Shown: positions 27,100 to 36,345, numbered from the stretch's first letter. The stretch is 48,937 nucleotides of DNA from Hydrogenophaga sp. (GCA_030682835.1 JAUXNG010000040.1:1-48937), one strand, 5' to 3'. Notes: a model not told the origin generated them from the letters alone. A program made the numbers and translations.

Positions 27100-28203
27100 T
27101 CAGGCCGCCGCGCGCAGCCGGCGCGAATGCGTGTGCACCGCGTTCACCAGCGCCGACACGTGCTCGGGCGGCGTGAACTGGCTGATGCCGTGGCCCAGGT
27201 TGAAGATGTGCGTGGCGCCTTCGCCCGGCCCCTGGTGCGGCTTGCCAAAACTCTCCAGCACGGCGGCCACTTCGGCGTCGATCTGCTCGGGCTGGGCAAA
27301 CAGCACGTTGGGGTCGATGTTGCCTTGCAGCGCCTTGCCGTGGGGGCCTTCGCCCACCTGCGCGCGGGCGCGCGCCAGGTTCACCGTCCAGTCCAGGCCC
27401 AGAGCGTTGCAGTCCAGGTCTTTCATGTCGTCCAGCCACAGGCCGCCGCCCTTGGTGAACACGATGCGCGGAATCACCACGCCGTCGTGCTCGCGCTTGA
27501 GCTGACCCAGAACCCGCCTGGTGTAGGCCAGGCTGAACTGCTGGAACTTGCCATCGGCCAGCACGCCGCCCCAGCTGTCGAACACCATCACGGCCTGCGC
27601 GCCGGCCTCGATCTGCGCGTTCAGGTAGGCGGCAACGGCGTCGGCGTTGATGGCCAGCATGCGGTGCATCAGGTCCGGGCGGCTGTACATCAGCGACTTG
27701 ACCGCGCGGTAGTCGTCCGAGCCGCCGCCTTCCACCATGTAGCAGGCCAGCGTCCAGGGGCTGCCCGAGAAGCCGATCAGAGGCACCCGGCCATTTAGCG
27801 CCTTGCGGATGCTGGTGACCGCGTCGAACACGTAGCGCAGCTTGTCCATATCGGGCACGGCCAGCGCGTCCACATCGTCGTCGGTGCGCACCGTCTTCTG
27901 GAACTTCGGCCCTTCGCCCAGCGCAAACGACAGGCCCAGGCCCATGGCGTCCGGCACGGTCAGGATGTCGGAGAACAGGATGGCCGCGTCCAGTGCGTAG
28001 CGCTCCAGTGGCTGCAGCGTCACCTCGGTGGCGTAATCCACGTTCGTCGCCAGCCCCATGAAGCTGCCGGCCTGCGCCCGCGTGGCGCGGTACTCGGGCA
28101 GGTAACGCCCGGCCTGGCGCATCAGCCACACGGGGGTGTAGTCGGTGGCCTGGCGCAGGCAGGCGCGCAGGAAGGTGTCGTTCTGCAGGGGGGCAAAGCT
28201 CAT
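27100..28203 (-). CDS. hemE: Uroporphyrinogen decarboxylase HemE
   Basis: A cytosolic haem-pathway enzyme that removes four carboxyl groups from uroporphyrinogen III to give coproporphyrinogen III; 367 residues, within the family range. Signature 1, [16 protein letters not shown], lies near residue 24. The substrate-site region follows ([20 protein letters not shown], with the conserved aspartate). Signature 2, [19 protein letters not shown], and the C-terminal [16 protein letters not shown] are all present. The ATG at 28203 starts directly before the typical NDTFLRA segment. A terminator follows, and about 190 bases without features separate it from the rhodanese gene, so it is probably a single-gene unit. 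Confidence 0.98.
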   Translation of the reverse strand: MSFAPLQNDTFLRACLRQATDYTPVWLMRQAGRYLPEYRATRAQAGSFMGLATNVDYATEVTLQPLERYALDAAILFSDILTVPDAMGLGLSFALGEGPKFQKTVRTDDDVDALAVPDMDKLRYVFDAVTSIRKALNGRVPLIGFSGSPWTLACYMVEGGGSDDYRAVKSLMYSRPDLMHRMLAINADAVAAYLNAQIEAGAQAVMVFDSWGGVLADGKFQQFSLAYTRRVLGQLKREHDGVVIPRIVFTKGGGLWLDDMKDLDCNALGLDWTVNLARARAQVGEGPHGKALQGNIDPNVLFAQPEQIDAEVAAVLESFGKPHQGPGEGATHIFNLGHGISQFTPPEHVSALVNAVHTHSRRLRAAA

Positions 28204-28394
28204 GGGGTGTCCGATGCGTGTTCTGAACTAGGAAGGGCGATTATCCGTTGGCGCCTGGTTGTCGGGAGAAAGCCGCCCGCATCCGCGTGAGCCCCGGGCG
28301 ACCCCGGTCTTCGATGCAAAAGCGACGGTGATAAGCCTGCCGAAGTCGTCAACTCGTCACCAGAGGCTGGTCGCCACGGCGCGGGCCAGGGCCC

Positions 28395-28838
28395 TCAGGA
28401 CTTCGGAGCCACTCCAAATGGTTTGACCATGGGCCAGCCGTTCTGGGCCCAGCGGCTCATGCCGCCGTGCACGTAGCGCACGTTGGTCCAGCCGGCGTCT
28501 TTCATGGCCTGCACCACCTTGCTGGAGCGGTTCTGCGTGTTGCAGATGATGAGCACCGGCTGGTCCGGGTCTTTCGGGATTTCACCTGCGCGCTGGTTGA
28601 GCTGCGACATGGGCAGCAGCAGGGCGCCGTTGGCCACGCCCGTGGCGTGCTCGTCGGGCTCGCGGATGTCGAACATCACCACCTGGCGCGATTCGAACAG
28701 CTGCCGGCCTTCTTCCAGGCTGACGCGCAGCGGGTCATCTGCCGTGGCCTCGGGTGAACAGGCGGTGATCAGCAGGGTGGCCGAGGCGAGACCGAGCAGG
28801 GCGAAGCGGCGGCGGGGCAGGGGGTACAGGGCGATCAT
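28395..28838 (-). CDS. Rhodanese-domain lipoprotein
   Basis: A 147-residue protein. The signal sequence ends in a lipobox (LLITAC), so it is probably a lipoprotein facing the periplasm. The rest is one rhodanese domain: VVMFDIREPDEHATGVANGA, then the active-site loop with candidate catalytic cysteine IICNTQNRSS, then GWTNVRYVHGGMSRW. Rhodaneses carry sulfane sulfur on that cysteine. Its ATG overlaps the stop of the redoxin gene (ATGA at 28835-28838), so it belongs to the DsbD-like/redoxin operon and may move sulfur or electrons in the same pathway, which is inferred. Confidence 0.88.
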   Translation of the reverse strand: MIALYPLPRRRFALLGLASATLLITACSPEATADDPLRVSLEEGRQLFESRQVVMFDIREPDEHATGVANGALLLPMSQLNQRAGEIPKDPDQPVLIICNTQNRSSKVVQAMKDAGWTNVRYVHGGMSRWAQNGWPMVKPFGVAPKS

Positions 28839-29470
28839 GAAGCGGCGTTCTTGTATTTGATGCTGCAGCCATAAGCCTGGCTGGTGGGGGTGCTCAGCGC
28901 CTGGCCGGCGAGCAGTTCCGTGAGTCCCTGGCGCACGAAGTTGGTGGCGCGCTCGATGTCGGCGACACGGGCAGACGGGATGCTATCGATGGCGCCCGCG
29001 TACACCAGCACGCCCTGGGCGTTGACGATGTACATGTGCGGCGTGACGCGGGCGCGGTAGGCCTGGCCCACGCTGCCGTCTTCGTCCATCAGCGTGGCGG
29101 TGGCGGCGGCCTGCTTGTCGTCCATCCACCGCCCGAGCTGGGCGGGGCTCAGGTAGTCGGCGCTGTCGTCGCGGGTGGAGTTGATCGCCAGCCAGGCCAC
29201 GCCCTTGCCGGTGAACTCCTTCTGCAGCGCCTGAAAGTTGCCGGTGTAGTGCTTGCGCACAAAGGGGCAGCCGGGGTTGTGCCATTCGAGCACCACGGGG
29301 CGGCCTTTGAAGCCGGCGAGAGACACCGGGCGGCCCGCGGTGTCGGGCAGGGTGAAGGCGGGTGCGGGCTGGCCCACCGTGGCGGCGCTGGCCACGCCGC
29401 TGTGCAGCAGCGTGGTGGTGGGCAGCAGCAGGGCGCTGGCACCCCAGGCGGAAAACTGGCGTCGTTGCAT
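28835..29470 (-). CDS. Exported redoxin (AhpC/TSA-thioredoxin fold) with Tat-like signal
   Basis: A 211-residue thioredoxin-fold protein. The N terminus MQRRQFSAWGASALLL has a twin-arginine pattern, with cleavage likely after GVASA. The domain runs VGQPAPAFTLPDTAGRPVSL, then VVLEWHNPGCPFVRKHY, in which a single cysteine stands where thioredoxins have CxxC, then HMYIVNAQGVLVYAGAID. It is closer to the one-cysteine redoxin group than to DsbE. A second cysteine lies near the C terminus (AYGCSIKY). GGAG lies six bases before the ATG at 29470; another ATG precedes it by one codon. It sits 64 bases after the DsbD-like gene and overlaps the rhodanese gene, so DsbD could feed it electrons. Confidence 0.87.
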   Translation of the reverse strand: MQRRQFSAWGASALLLPTTTLLHSGVASAATVGQPAPAFTLPDTAGRPVSLAGFKGRPVVLEWHNPGCPFVRKHYTGNFQALQKEFTGKGVAWLAINSTRDDSADYLSPAQLGRWMDDKQAAATATLMDEDGSVGQAYRARVTPHMYIVNAQGVLVYAGAIDSIPSARVADIERATNFVRQGLTELLAGQALSTPTSQAYGCSIKYKNAAS

Positions 29471-29534
29471 CATCAACTCCCAACAGTGGCCGGGCATGCG
29501 CCAGCCGGCAGACAAGGAAACGGCGCGAGGCAGC

Positions 29535-31772
29535 CTACAGGGCGGCCAGCGCCGTGCGGACCTCCTCCACGCTCAGCAATTCGGACAACACGCGCGGCGG
29601 CTGGCCGTTCTGGTGCAGGGCATAGGTGGGCACGCCGTTTCGCCCCAGGCGGGCCAGCGCGTCGGTCACGGCCGGGTCGCGCCGGGTCCAGTCGGCGCGC
29701 AGCAGCGCCACGCCCTTGCCGGCCACGTCGGCCAGCACGGCGTCGTCGGCCAGCGCGGTGCGCTTGTTGTACTGGCAGGTCACGCACCAGGCGGCGGTGA
29801 AGTCGACGAACACGGGGCGCCCCTCGGCCAGCAACGCGGCCTGGCGCTCGGCGCTCCAGGGCTCCCAGCTCACGCCTTGCACGGCGGTGGCCACCACGGC
29901 GCCGGGCACAGGCTCGGCCATGCGGGTGATGTACGGGCCGGCGCTCACGCCCAGCCACAGCAGGCCGGCCACCGACAGCCCCGCCAGCACGCTGCGGCTA
30001 CGGCCTTTCAGGCCCAGCGCCCAGACCAGCAGCGCCAGCACCACCAGCAGCATCAGCAGGGCGGCGGCGCCGTCGATGCCGCTTTGCTGGCCCAGCACCC
30101 ACAGCAGCCACACCACGGTGGCAAACATGGGGAAAGCCATGGCCTGGCGGAAGGTGTTCATCCACGCGCCGGGTCGGGGCAGGGCGCGCGCCACCGCCGG
30201 CAGCCAGCTGGCGGCCAGGTAGGGCAGAGCCATGCCGATGCCCAATGCGCCGAACACGGCCAGCGCCTGCGCCGTGGGCAGGCCGATGGCCAGGCCAAGC
30301 GAGGCGCCCATGAAGGGCGCGGTGCAAGGCGAGGCGATGGCGGTGGCCAGCACGCCCGTGAGGAAGGCGTCGGCCGTTGGATTTTTGGACTGCAGGGTGG
30401 TGAGGCGGCTGGGCAGCACGTTGCCGAACTCGAACAGGCCGGCCAGGTTCAGGCCGATCAGGGTGAACAGGACGGCGAGTGCGGCCACCACGCCGGGGCT
30501 CTGCAGCTGGAAGCCCCAGCCCAGCTGCTCGCCGGCAGCGCGCAGGCCCAGCAGCAGACCACCCAGCGCCAGGAACGAGAGCACCACGCCGGCGGTGTAG
30601 GCCAGGCCGTTGGCGCGGTGCGCGGCCCGGTCGTCGGCATGCTTCGCAAACGCCAGCACCTTGATGGCGAGCACCGGGAACACGCAGGGCATGAGGTTGA
30701 GGATCATGCCGCCAAGGAACGCGCCCAGCAGCGCAGCCCAGAGCGTGATGGATGCCGTATTTCCGCCAGCTGCAGGGCCACCGGCGCCACCGCGGGCGGC
30801 ATTGGCGTCCAGTGCGGCCTGCAGGGCGTCGGGCACGGCGACCGGCAACGCGGCCACCGCGGGCCAGTCGCCCTGCACGGGTACATCCATCCGCACGCCG
30901 GGCGTGCCGGGGCCTTCGCCGGGCGGGTTGGCCTGCGCCACCACCAGCGCCATCTGCGCCGGGCTGTCGCTGCGGTGGGGGGAAAGCGGGATGCGCGCCG
31001 TCCAGCGCGCGCCTTCCCAGGCCTGCGTCCAGGCGGCGCCGGGCTCGATCAGGCCCAGCGGCTCGGGGAAGAATTCCAGCGTCTGGCCGCGCCAGGCAGC
31101 GGGCAGCCCGCTGAGCGCCACGTTCAGGAAACTGTCTTGTGGCTGCAGGCGGCTGTCACTGGCCGGCTGGTCTTTCGGGGCGGCGGCCTGCGCGGCCTCA
31201 AAGGCCTGGCCGTGCATGGCGGTGGAACTGCTGACCGGCACGCGCAGCGTGAAGTTGCCCTCTTCCGGGATGCACTCCTTGCGGCAGGCCAGCCACGAGG
31301 CAAACAGCTTCACCTCGATGTGGCTGCCGCTGAAGCCGGCATCGACCGTGAGTGGCACCGGCAGGAGCACCGTGCCATCAAAGCCGTAGTTGGCCAGCGG
31401 ACCGAGCGGGAACTTGCGCGGCGTGGGCCAGGCGATCTCGCCCGCGCTCACCCCGGGGGGCAGGGTCCATTGCAGTTCGGTGGGCAGGCCCGAGTCGCCG
31501 GGGTTCTTCCAGTAGGTGTGCCACTCGGGCTGGTGCGTGAGCTGCAGTCCGAGCCACACCGTCTGGCCGGGTCCGGCACCTTGGGGTGCGTGCGCCAGCA
31601 GTTCGGCGCGCACCTGCTCGGTCTGCACCGTGGCCTGGCCGGCAGGGCCGCCGCCCAGCAGCCCCTGTGCCTGGGCCGCCCATGGCAGCAACACGGCCAG
31701 CAGCCACAGGCCGAGCAGGCGGCGTACCGGGGAAAGGGCGCGGGTGACAGGCAGGGCAGAAGGCGGGCGCAT
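29535..31772 (-). CDS. DsbD/ScsB-like transmembrane thiol-disulfide reductase
   Basis: A 745-residue protein that would pass electrons from cytosolic thioredoxin across the membrane to periplasmic partners. After a signal peptide (cleavage near AAQAQ) comes an N-terminal periplasmic domain of the ScsB kind (GLQLTHQPEWHTYWKNPGDS) with a CRKEC pair near residue 160. The membrane domain has about eight helices with the redox cysteines in NLMPCVFPV (near 360) and ASPCTAPFMG (near 480). A C-terminal thioredoxin domain carries AAWCVTCQYN near 660. All three cysteine pairs are intact. The start is the ATG at 31772. It leads an operon with a redoxin and a rhodanese, which are its probable clients. 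Confidence 0.92.
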   Translation of the reverse strand: MRPPSALPVTRALSPVRRLLGLWLLAVLLPWAAQAQGLLGGGPAGQATVQTEQVRAELLAHAPQGAGPGQTVWLGLQLTHQPEWHTYWKNPGDSGLPTELQWTLPPGVSAGEIAWPTPRKFPLGPLANYGFDGTVLLPVPLTVDAGFSGSHIEVKLFASWLACRKECIPEEGNFTLRVPVSSSTAMHGQAFEAAQAAAPKDQPASDSRLQPQDSFLNVALSGLPAAWRGQTLEFFPEPLGLIEPGAAWTQAWEGARWTARIPLSPHRSDSPAQMALVVAQANPPGEGPGTPGVRMDVPVQGDWPAVAALPVAVPDALQAALDANAARGGAGGPAAGGNTASITLWAALLGAFLGGMILNLMPCVFPVLAIKVLAFAKHADDRAAHRANGLAYTAGVVLSFLALGGLLLGLRAAGEQLGWGFQLQSPGVVAALAVLFTLIGLNLAGLFEFGNVLPSRLTTLQSKNPTADAFLTGVLATAIASPCTAPFMGASLGLAIGLPTAQALAVFGALGIGMALPYLAASWLPAVARALPRPGAWMNTFRQAMAFPMFATVVWLLWVLGQQSGIDGAAALLMLLVVLALLVWALGLKGRSRSVLAGLSVAGLLWLGVSAGPYITRMAEPVPGAVVATAVQGVSWEPWSAERQAALLAEGRPVFVDFTAAWCVTCQYNKRTALADDAVLADVAGKGVALLRADWTRRDPAVTDALARLGRNGVPTYALHQNGQPPRVLSELLSVEEVRTALAAL

Positions 31773-31983
31773 GGGTTTCCGGAGAGGGGCAGCGGGAGCG
31801 CGGGGGCCCAGAAGGGCCGTGCCGAAGTAGGAGAAAGGACCGCGTGCGCAAGTTCCTCGCGGCACCTGGCCCCAGCCCACAAATATAAGCCAACGCTGTT
31901 TTCCTGTCTGGGCTGGGTTTGCCGTGCACGCGTGGCCGGATCCTCCGCCCCCTGACGCCTGCTGGCGCCGTAAGATGCCGCTC
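31773..31983. other. Divergent intergenic region
   Basis: About 210 bases between the divergent DsbD-like and creatininase genes. Promoters for both should be here, but I find no convincing hexamer pair. Nothing else is recognisable. Confidence 0.35.
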
Positions 31984-32829
31984 ATGACAAGCCCCGCCCG
32001 CAGCACCCCCCGGTTCTGGTCCGACCTCAGCACCGCCGACTTCCACGTGCTGGACCGCAGCCGCACCATCGCCGTGCTGCCTGTGGCGGCCACCGAACAG
32101 CACGGGCCGCACCTGCCGCTGTCGGTGGACACCGACATTGCCAACGGCGTGGTCGCAGCGGCCCTGCCGCACCTGCCGGACGATCTGCACGCGCTGTTTA
32201 TGCCCACGCAGGCGGTCGGCTTCTCGCCCGAACATGCGCGCTTTGCCGGCACGCTCACCCTCAAGGCCGACACCGTGCTGCGCCTGTGGACCGAGATCGG
32301 TGAGTCGGTGGCGGCCAGCGGGGTGAAGAAGCTGGTGCTGCTGAATGCCCACGGTGGACAGGTGGGCCTGATGGATCTGGTGGCGCGCGACCTGCGCGCC
32401 CGCCTCGGCATGCTGGTGTACGGCATCAACTGGTTCAACCTGCCGCTGACGGGTCCGGGCGGCGAAGACGTGAACGCGCTCTTCAGCGCCGACGAGCACC
32501 GCTTCGGCATCCACGCCGGCGACATCGAAACCTCGCTCATGCTGGCGCTGGCGCCGGACCGGGTGCGCATGCCGCAGGCCGAGTACTTCCGCTCCACCTC
32601 GCAGGACCGCGCCCAGCGCTTTGCCCTCCTGGGCAACGGCCGCAGCGCCAAGCTGGGCTGGCAGATGCAGGACTACAACGCCAACGGCGCCGTGGGCAAC
32701 GCCGCCGCCGCCACGGCCGAAAAAGGCCAGGCCGTGCTCGACGCCGCTGGCCGCGCCCTGGCACAGGCACTGGTGGAAATCGACCAGCTGCCGCCCGACA
32801 CGCTGAGCGACAAAACCGCCTTCAGTTGA
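31984..32829 (+). CDS. Creatininase family metal-dependent amidohydrolase
   Basis: A 281-residue protein of the creatininase/MftE-like family. The metal-site motif AATEQHGPHLPLSVDTDIA is near residues 36-54 (E38, H40, D49, D51). LVLLNAHGGQ follows, then HAGDIETSLML with a further conserved glutamate. Members cleave amide bonds in small cyclic or formylated substrates (creatinine, FAPy compounds, peptides), and the substrate cannot be told here. I chose the ATG at 31984; the ATG at 31924 would add a proline-rich stretch with no family match. Divergent from the DsbD-like gene and convergent with the phosphatase gene. A hairpin lies 8 bases past the stop. Confidence 0.9.
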   Translation: MTSPARSTPRFWSDLSTADFHVLDRSRTIAVLPVAATEQHGPHLPLSVDTDIANGVVAAALPHLPDDLHALFMPTQAVGFSPEHARFAGTLTLKADTVLRLWTEIGESVAASGVKKLVLLNAHGGQVGLMDLVARDLRARLGMLVYGINWFNLPLTGPGGEDVNALFSADEHRFGIHAGDIETSLMLALAPDRVRMPQAEYFRSTSQDRAQRFALLGNGRSAKLGWQMQDYNANGAVGNAAAATAEKGQAVLDAAGRALAQALVEIDQLPPDTLSDKTAFS

Positions 32830-32837
32830 GAAAGCGC

Positions 32838-32855
32838 TCTGCGCATCCGCGCAGA
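32838..32855 (+). terminator. Hairpin after the creatininase-family gene
   Basis: TCTGCGC-ATCC-GCGCAGA, a perfect 7-bp stem 8 bases after the stop codon. No T run follows, so it may stabilise the mRNA 3' end rather than terminate on its own. Confidence 0.45.
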
Positions 32856-32900
32856 CGAGCCAAGCCTTCCGGAGCGCGTGCCCCCACCCAGGGCACCCAT

Positions 32901-32970
32901 GGATCTGGCTTTGCCAGTCCACTGGGTGCGTCTCCCTTAGGGGGAAGCCGCGTCAGCGGCGCAGGGGGGA
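32901..32970 (+). repeat. Dispersed repeat, copy A
   Basis: About 70 bases: GGATCTGGCTTTGCCAG, CCACT, a CTCCCTTAGGGGGA palindrome, then a CCGCG/CGGCG hairpin and a G run. The same order of blocks occurs in inverted orientation at 36212-36277. Both copies sit between convergent genes. Confidence 0.55.
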
Positions 32971-32974
32971 GCCC

Positions 32975-33646
32975 TCATGCATACGTGATCCAGTCCGCGT
33001 GATCGGGGTGGTCCAGATGCGGCAGCGTGTTGTAGGTCAGCAGCGTGTGGCGCTTGGGGTTGAACTCGAACTGGGTCACGGCGCTGTTGCGGATCCGCAT
33101 GTTCAGCTCGATGGTGCGCTCCGGGCTCAGGCCCAGCACATGGCCCACCGCGGTGGCAATGGGGCCGCCGCTGGAGACGATGAGCACCGTGCCGTCCGGG
33201 TGCTGGGCACGCACATGGTCCAGGGCGCTGGTGACGCCGTGGACGAAATCCGCGTAGCTGGGCATGCCCTGCGGGCTCACGGTGCCGGCCATCCATTGCG
33301 CCAGGCCGTCGCGCAGCAGGCGGAAGTGGTGGCGGTACAGCTCGGGTGTGTCGGGCTTGACGAGCGGGTGCGGGTGCACGGTGCGGATCACGGCCAGGCT
33401 GTCGTACTCGTTCAGGCCCGGCCAGCTCAGGGCCGCGCTGTCGTGGTTCAGCCCTTCGGCAATACCCGCCCAGGTCTGGCGCTGGCGGTTCAGAGTGCCG
33501 GTGAGCACGGCGTCGAACCGCAGGCCGCGTTCGGCCCAGTAGGCGCCCAGGCGCCGGCTCTGGCGCTGGCCCAGTGCGCTGAGCTGGTCGTAGTCGTCGG
33601 CACCAAACGAGGCCTGGCCGTGGCGCACAAGGTAAAGCGTTCCCAT
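32975..33646 (-). CDS. Histidine phosphatase superfamily protein
   Basis: A 223-residue phosphoglycerate-mutase-like phosphatase. The catalytic motif YLVRHGQASFG (H9) is at the N terminus. The proton-donor region follows (GLNEYDSLAVI), and the second histidine is within IVSSGGPIATAVGHVLGL. The family transfers phosphate through a phosphohistidine; substrates range from sugars and nucleotides to phosphoproteins and cannot be assigned here. The start is the ATG at 33646, directly before GTLYLVRHG; longer frames add unrelated sequence. It stands alone, divergent from the membrane hybrid kinase gene and convergent with the creatininase-family gene. Confidence 0.92.
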   Translation of the reverse strand: MGTLYLVRHGQASFGADDYDQLSALGQRQSRRLGAYWAERGLRFDAVLTGTLNRQRQTWAGIAEGLNHDSAALSWPGLNEYDSLAVIRTVHPHPLVKPDTPELYRHHFRLLRDGLAQWMAGTVSPQGMPSYADFVHGVTSALDHVRAQHPDGTVLIVSSGGPIATAVGHVLGLSPERTIELNMRIRNSAVTQFEFNPKRHTLLTYNTLPHLDHPDHADWITYA

Positions 33647-33855
33647 GGGCGGCATTCTGGCGCGCCGCCGCGGCCCGGCTTTGTCCCGGCAGCGACTGGG
33701 CGCGGGGTTCCGGGCGCCGGTCGGCGGCATGGCCGCGTTCGTCGGGCCGGCGCTGCGGTGCCCGGAAGTCACGAGGTATTCGGTTCTAATTCGCGTCCGA
33801 CAACCTGGCCGCGTGTGCTTCAATCCGTTCGTCATGACCGTGGTCTCCCCTTCAT

Positions 33856-36186
33856 ATGCCCTTTGATCTGCTGACCCTCCTGGCCGTGCGGCTCGGGCTG
33901 GATGCACTCATCGTGGTGGCCTTCTGGGCCCTGATGCGCCGCTACCCGGGCATCGGCGGGCCCGGGTGGTGGGCGGCATCGGCCTTCCTGTCCATCGTGG
34001 GTTCGGTCGGGCTGTGGATGCGATCCGAATCGCCGGACCTTTTCTCCATCAGCATGGCGAACACGGCTCTGTGTGCCGGGCTCGCGTTCTCCTGGTTGGG
34101 GCTGCGCAGCTACCTGGGGCTGGCCAAGCCCCTGCGCTGGGTGGTGCTGGGTGTGCTGGCACTGCTGTTCGCCAACATCGTCCTGTTCCTTGTGTGGGAC
34201 TCGGTGGCCGCACGCCAGACCATGTTTGCGGCCGCCTCGATTGCCCTGGCCCTGCTCGCCCTGCGCGACCTCAACCGCTACGACCCGGATCGCCGCGTGC
34301 CCGAACTGCAGGCGCTGCGGGTGGTGTTGATGGTGGAAGTGGGGGTGCTGGGGCTGCTGACGGGGGCGGCGCTGTTTCTGGGGTCCAGGGGGCAGCCCCT
34401 GTCGCTGCACCTGCTGGCGCCGGCCTTTGTATTCTTCTTTCTCATCACCAAGCTCTTGCGCACGGTGCTGTTTTCCGCGCTGGTCTCGCTGCGCCTGCGC
34501 CAGGACGGCGACCGCGCCCGGCAGAGCCTGCAGACCCGCGAGGCCGATTCCCGGGCGCTGATCGAAAACCTCAGTGCCGGGGTGATGGTGTTCAGGCCAG
34601 ACCAGACGCTCTCCAGCGTGAACGCCGCCGCGCGGCGCTTTCTGGGCTGGAGCGAGGGGGGCGCCAACCCGGCGCTGCCCGAACCCACCAGCCCCGGCTG
34701 GGTGCTGCTGCGCGAAGACGGGCAGCCCATGCGCCGGCACGAAATGCCGTTCGAGCGTGTGCTGGCCAGCGGGCAGCCGGTGCGTGACGTGGTGCTGGGC
34801 ATGCCGGTGGGTCGCGGCGGCGAGGTGCACTGGGCGCTGTGCAACGCCTACCCCGAGAACGACGCCCACGGTGGCCTGCGCCACGTGGTGCTCACCTTTG
34901 TGGACATTTCCTCATTGCGTCAGGCGCAGACCCAGCAGAAGGCACTGGAAAGCCAGCTGGCGCAGTCGCAGAAGATGGAGGCGCTCGGCACGCTGGCTGG
35001 TGGCGTCGCGCACGACTTCAACAACATCCTCGCCGCCATCCTGGGCAATGCCGACCTGGCTCGCCAGGACCTCCCGCCCGACGCGCTGGCGCGCGAGAGC
35101 CTGCACGAGATCAGCACCGCGGCGCGCCGCGGCCGCGAGCTGGTGCGCCAGATCTTGGCCTTTAGCCGGCAGCAGCCGATGGAGCGCCGGCCGGTGCACA
35201 TGCCCGAGGTGCTGGTCGAGTCGTGCAGCCTGCTGCGCGCCGCACTGCCGCCGCAGGTGGAACTGCTGCAGCGCTGTGAGCCCGGCATTGGCCCGGTGCT
35301 GGCCGACGCCACCCAGCTCGGCCAGGTCTTGCTCAACCTGGGGACGAACGCGGTGCACGCGCTGGAAGGGCGGCCAGGGCGCATCGAATACCGGGTGGAC
35401 CAGCTGCCCGCCGGCGACGCGCGGCTGCCCGCGGAGCTGGCCAGCGCCTGCACCGCCAGCGGCCTGGGCGCCGTGCGCGTGCAGGTGCAGGACAACGGCT
35501 GTGGCATGAGCCAGGCCACGCTGGGTCGCATTTTCGAGCCTTTCTTCACCACCAAGGCGGTGGGCAGCGGCACCGGTCTGGGGCTGCCCGTGGCGCTGGG
35601 CATCGTGCAGACGCTGGGTGGCGCGATCGCCGTGGACACCGCGCCCGGGCAAGGCACCACCTTCTCGCTGTTCTTCCCGGCGCTGGCGGCCGACGTGCCC
35701 GGCACCGACCCGGCCAGCGACCCGGGGGCGGTTGAAGGCGTCACAATGGAGCGTCAACCGGCTCCCCCACAGGGGGCCTCTCACCTGGAGACCCGTACCA
35801 TGGCCGAGACCTTGCCGCCCGGGCAGCGCCACATCCTGTACCTCGACGACGACGACACGCTGGTGTTTCTGGTCCGTCGCCTGCTCGAACGCCGCGGCTA
35901 CAAGGTGACGGCCTTCAGCGACCAGCGCCAGGTGATCGACGCGGTGCAGCAGAACCCGCAGGGATTCGACCTGCTGCTCACCGACTACAACATGCCCGGC
36001 ATGTCGGGCCTGGACGTGGCCAAGGCGGTGCTGGCCATCAACCCGGCGCTCCCGGTGGCCGTGGCATCCGGCTACATCACCGACGAGTTGCAATCCCTGG
36101 CGCTGGCCGCCGGCGTGCGCGAGGTGGTGTTCAAGACCGACGCGGTCGAGGCCTTCTGCGAAGTGGTGGCCAGGCTGGTGAGGTAA
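33856..36186 (+). CDS. Membrane hybrid histidine kinase with C-terminal receiver
   Basis: A 776-residue hybrid kinase. Six to seven hydrophobic segments (residues about 5-215) form the membrane sensor. Next come a PAS-like domain (about 230-355), a HisKA domain with H386 in LAGGVAHDFNNILAAILGNA, and an ATPase domain (QVLLNLGTNAVHAL, QDNGCGMSQ, GSGTGLGLPVALGIV). A linker of about 35 residues leads to a receiver domain with D710 (LLTDYNMPG) and lysine K758 in VVFKTDA. An in-frame ATG at 35800 with GGAG nine bases upstream lies exactly at the start of the receiver and could give a separate 128-residue, CheY-sized product. No partner regulator or output gene is adjacent. Confidence 0.9.
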   Translation: MPFDLLTLLAVRLGLDALIVVAFWALMRRYPGIGGPGWWAASAFLSIVGSVGLWMRSESPDLFSISMANTALCAGLAFSWLGLRSYLGLAKPLRWVVLGVLALLFANIVLFLVWDSVAARQTMFAAASIALALLALRDLNRYDPDRRVPELQALRVVLMVEVGVLGLLTGAALFLGSRGQPLSLHLLAPAFVFFFLITKLLRTVLFSALVSLRLRQDGDRARQSLQTREADSRALIENLSAGVMVFRPDQTLSSVNAAARRFLGWSEGGANPALPEPTSPGWVLLREDGQPMRRHEMPFERVLASGQPVRDVVLGMPVGRGGEVHWALCNAYPENDAHGGLRHVVLTFVDISSLRQAQTQQKALESQLAQSQKMEALGTLAGGVAHDFNNILAAILGNADLARQDLPPDALARESLHEISTAARRGRELVRQILAFSRQQPMERRPVHMPEVLVESCSLLRAALPPQVELLQRCEPGIGPVLADATQLGQVLLNLGTNAVHALEGRPGRIEYRVDQLPAGDARLPAELASACTASGLGAVRVQVQDNGCGMSQATLGRIFEPFFTTKAVGSGTGLGLPVALGIVQTLGGAIAVDTAPGQGTTFSLFFPALAADVPGTDPASDPGAVEGVTMERQPAPPQGASHLETRTMAETLPPGQRHILYLDDDDTLVFLVRRLLERRGYKVTAFSDQRQVIDAVQQNPQGFDLLLTDYNMPGMSGLDVAKAVLAINPALPVAVASGYITDELQSLALAAGVREVVFKTDAVEAFCEVVARLVR

Positions 36187-36211
36187 GCCCACCCCCGCCG
36201 CAGGGCGGATC

Positions 36212-36277
36212 CACCCCCGCCGCGCTGCGCGCGACCCCCTCAAGGGGGCGATGCGAGTGGCCCGGCAAAGCCGGTTC
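36212..36277 (-). repeat. Dispersed repeat, copy B (inverted relative to copy A)
   Basis: Read on the minus strand: GGAACCGGCTTTGCCGG, CCACT, CGCCCCCTTGAGGGGG, then a GCGCGCAGCGCG block and a G run. This is the same block order as 32901-32970. It lies between the convergent kinase and dehydratase genes. Confidence 0.55.
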
Positions 36278-36345
36278 CACCGCATCCTGAGCTGGGGCTG
36301 GCGCGCCGGACGCGCCCTGGTGACTCCTGACTTATCGCCTGTTTT

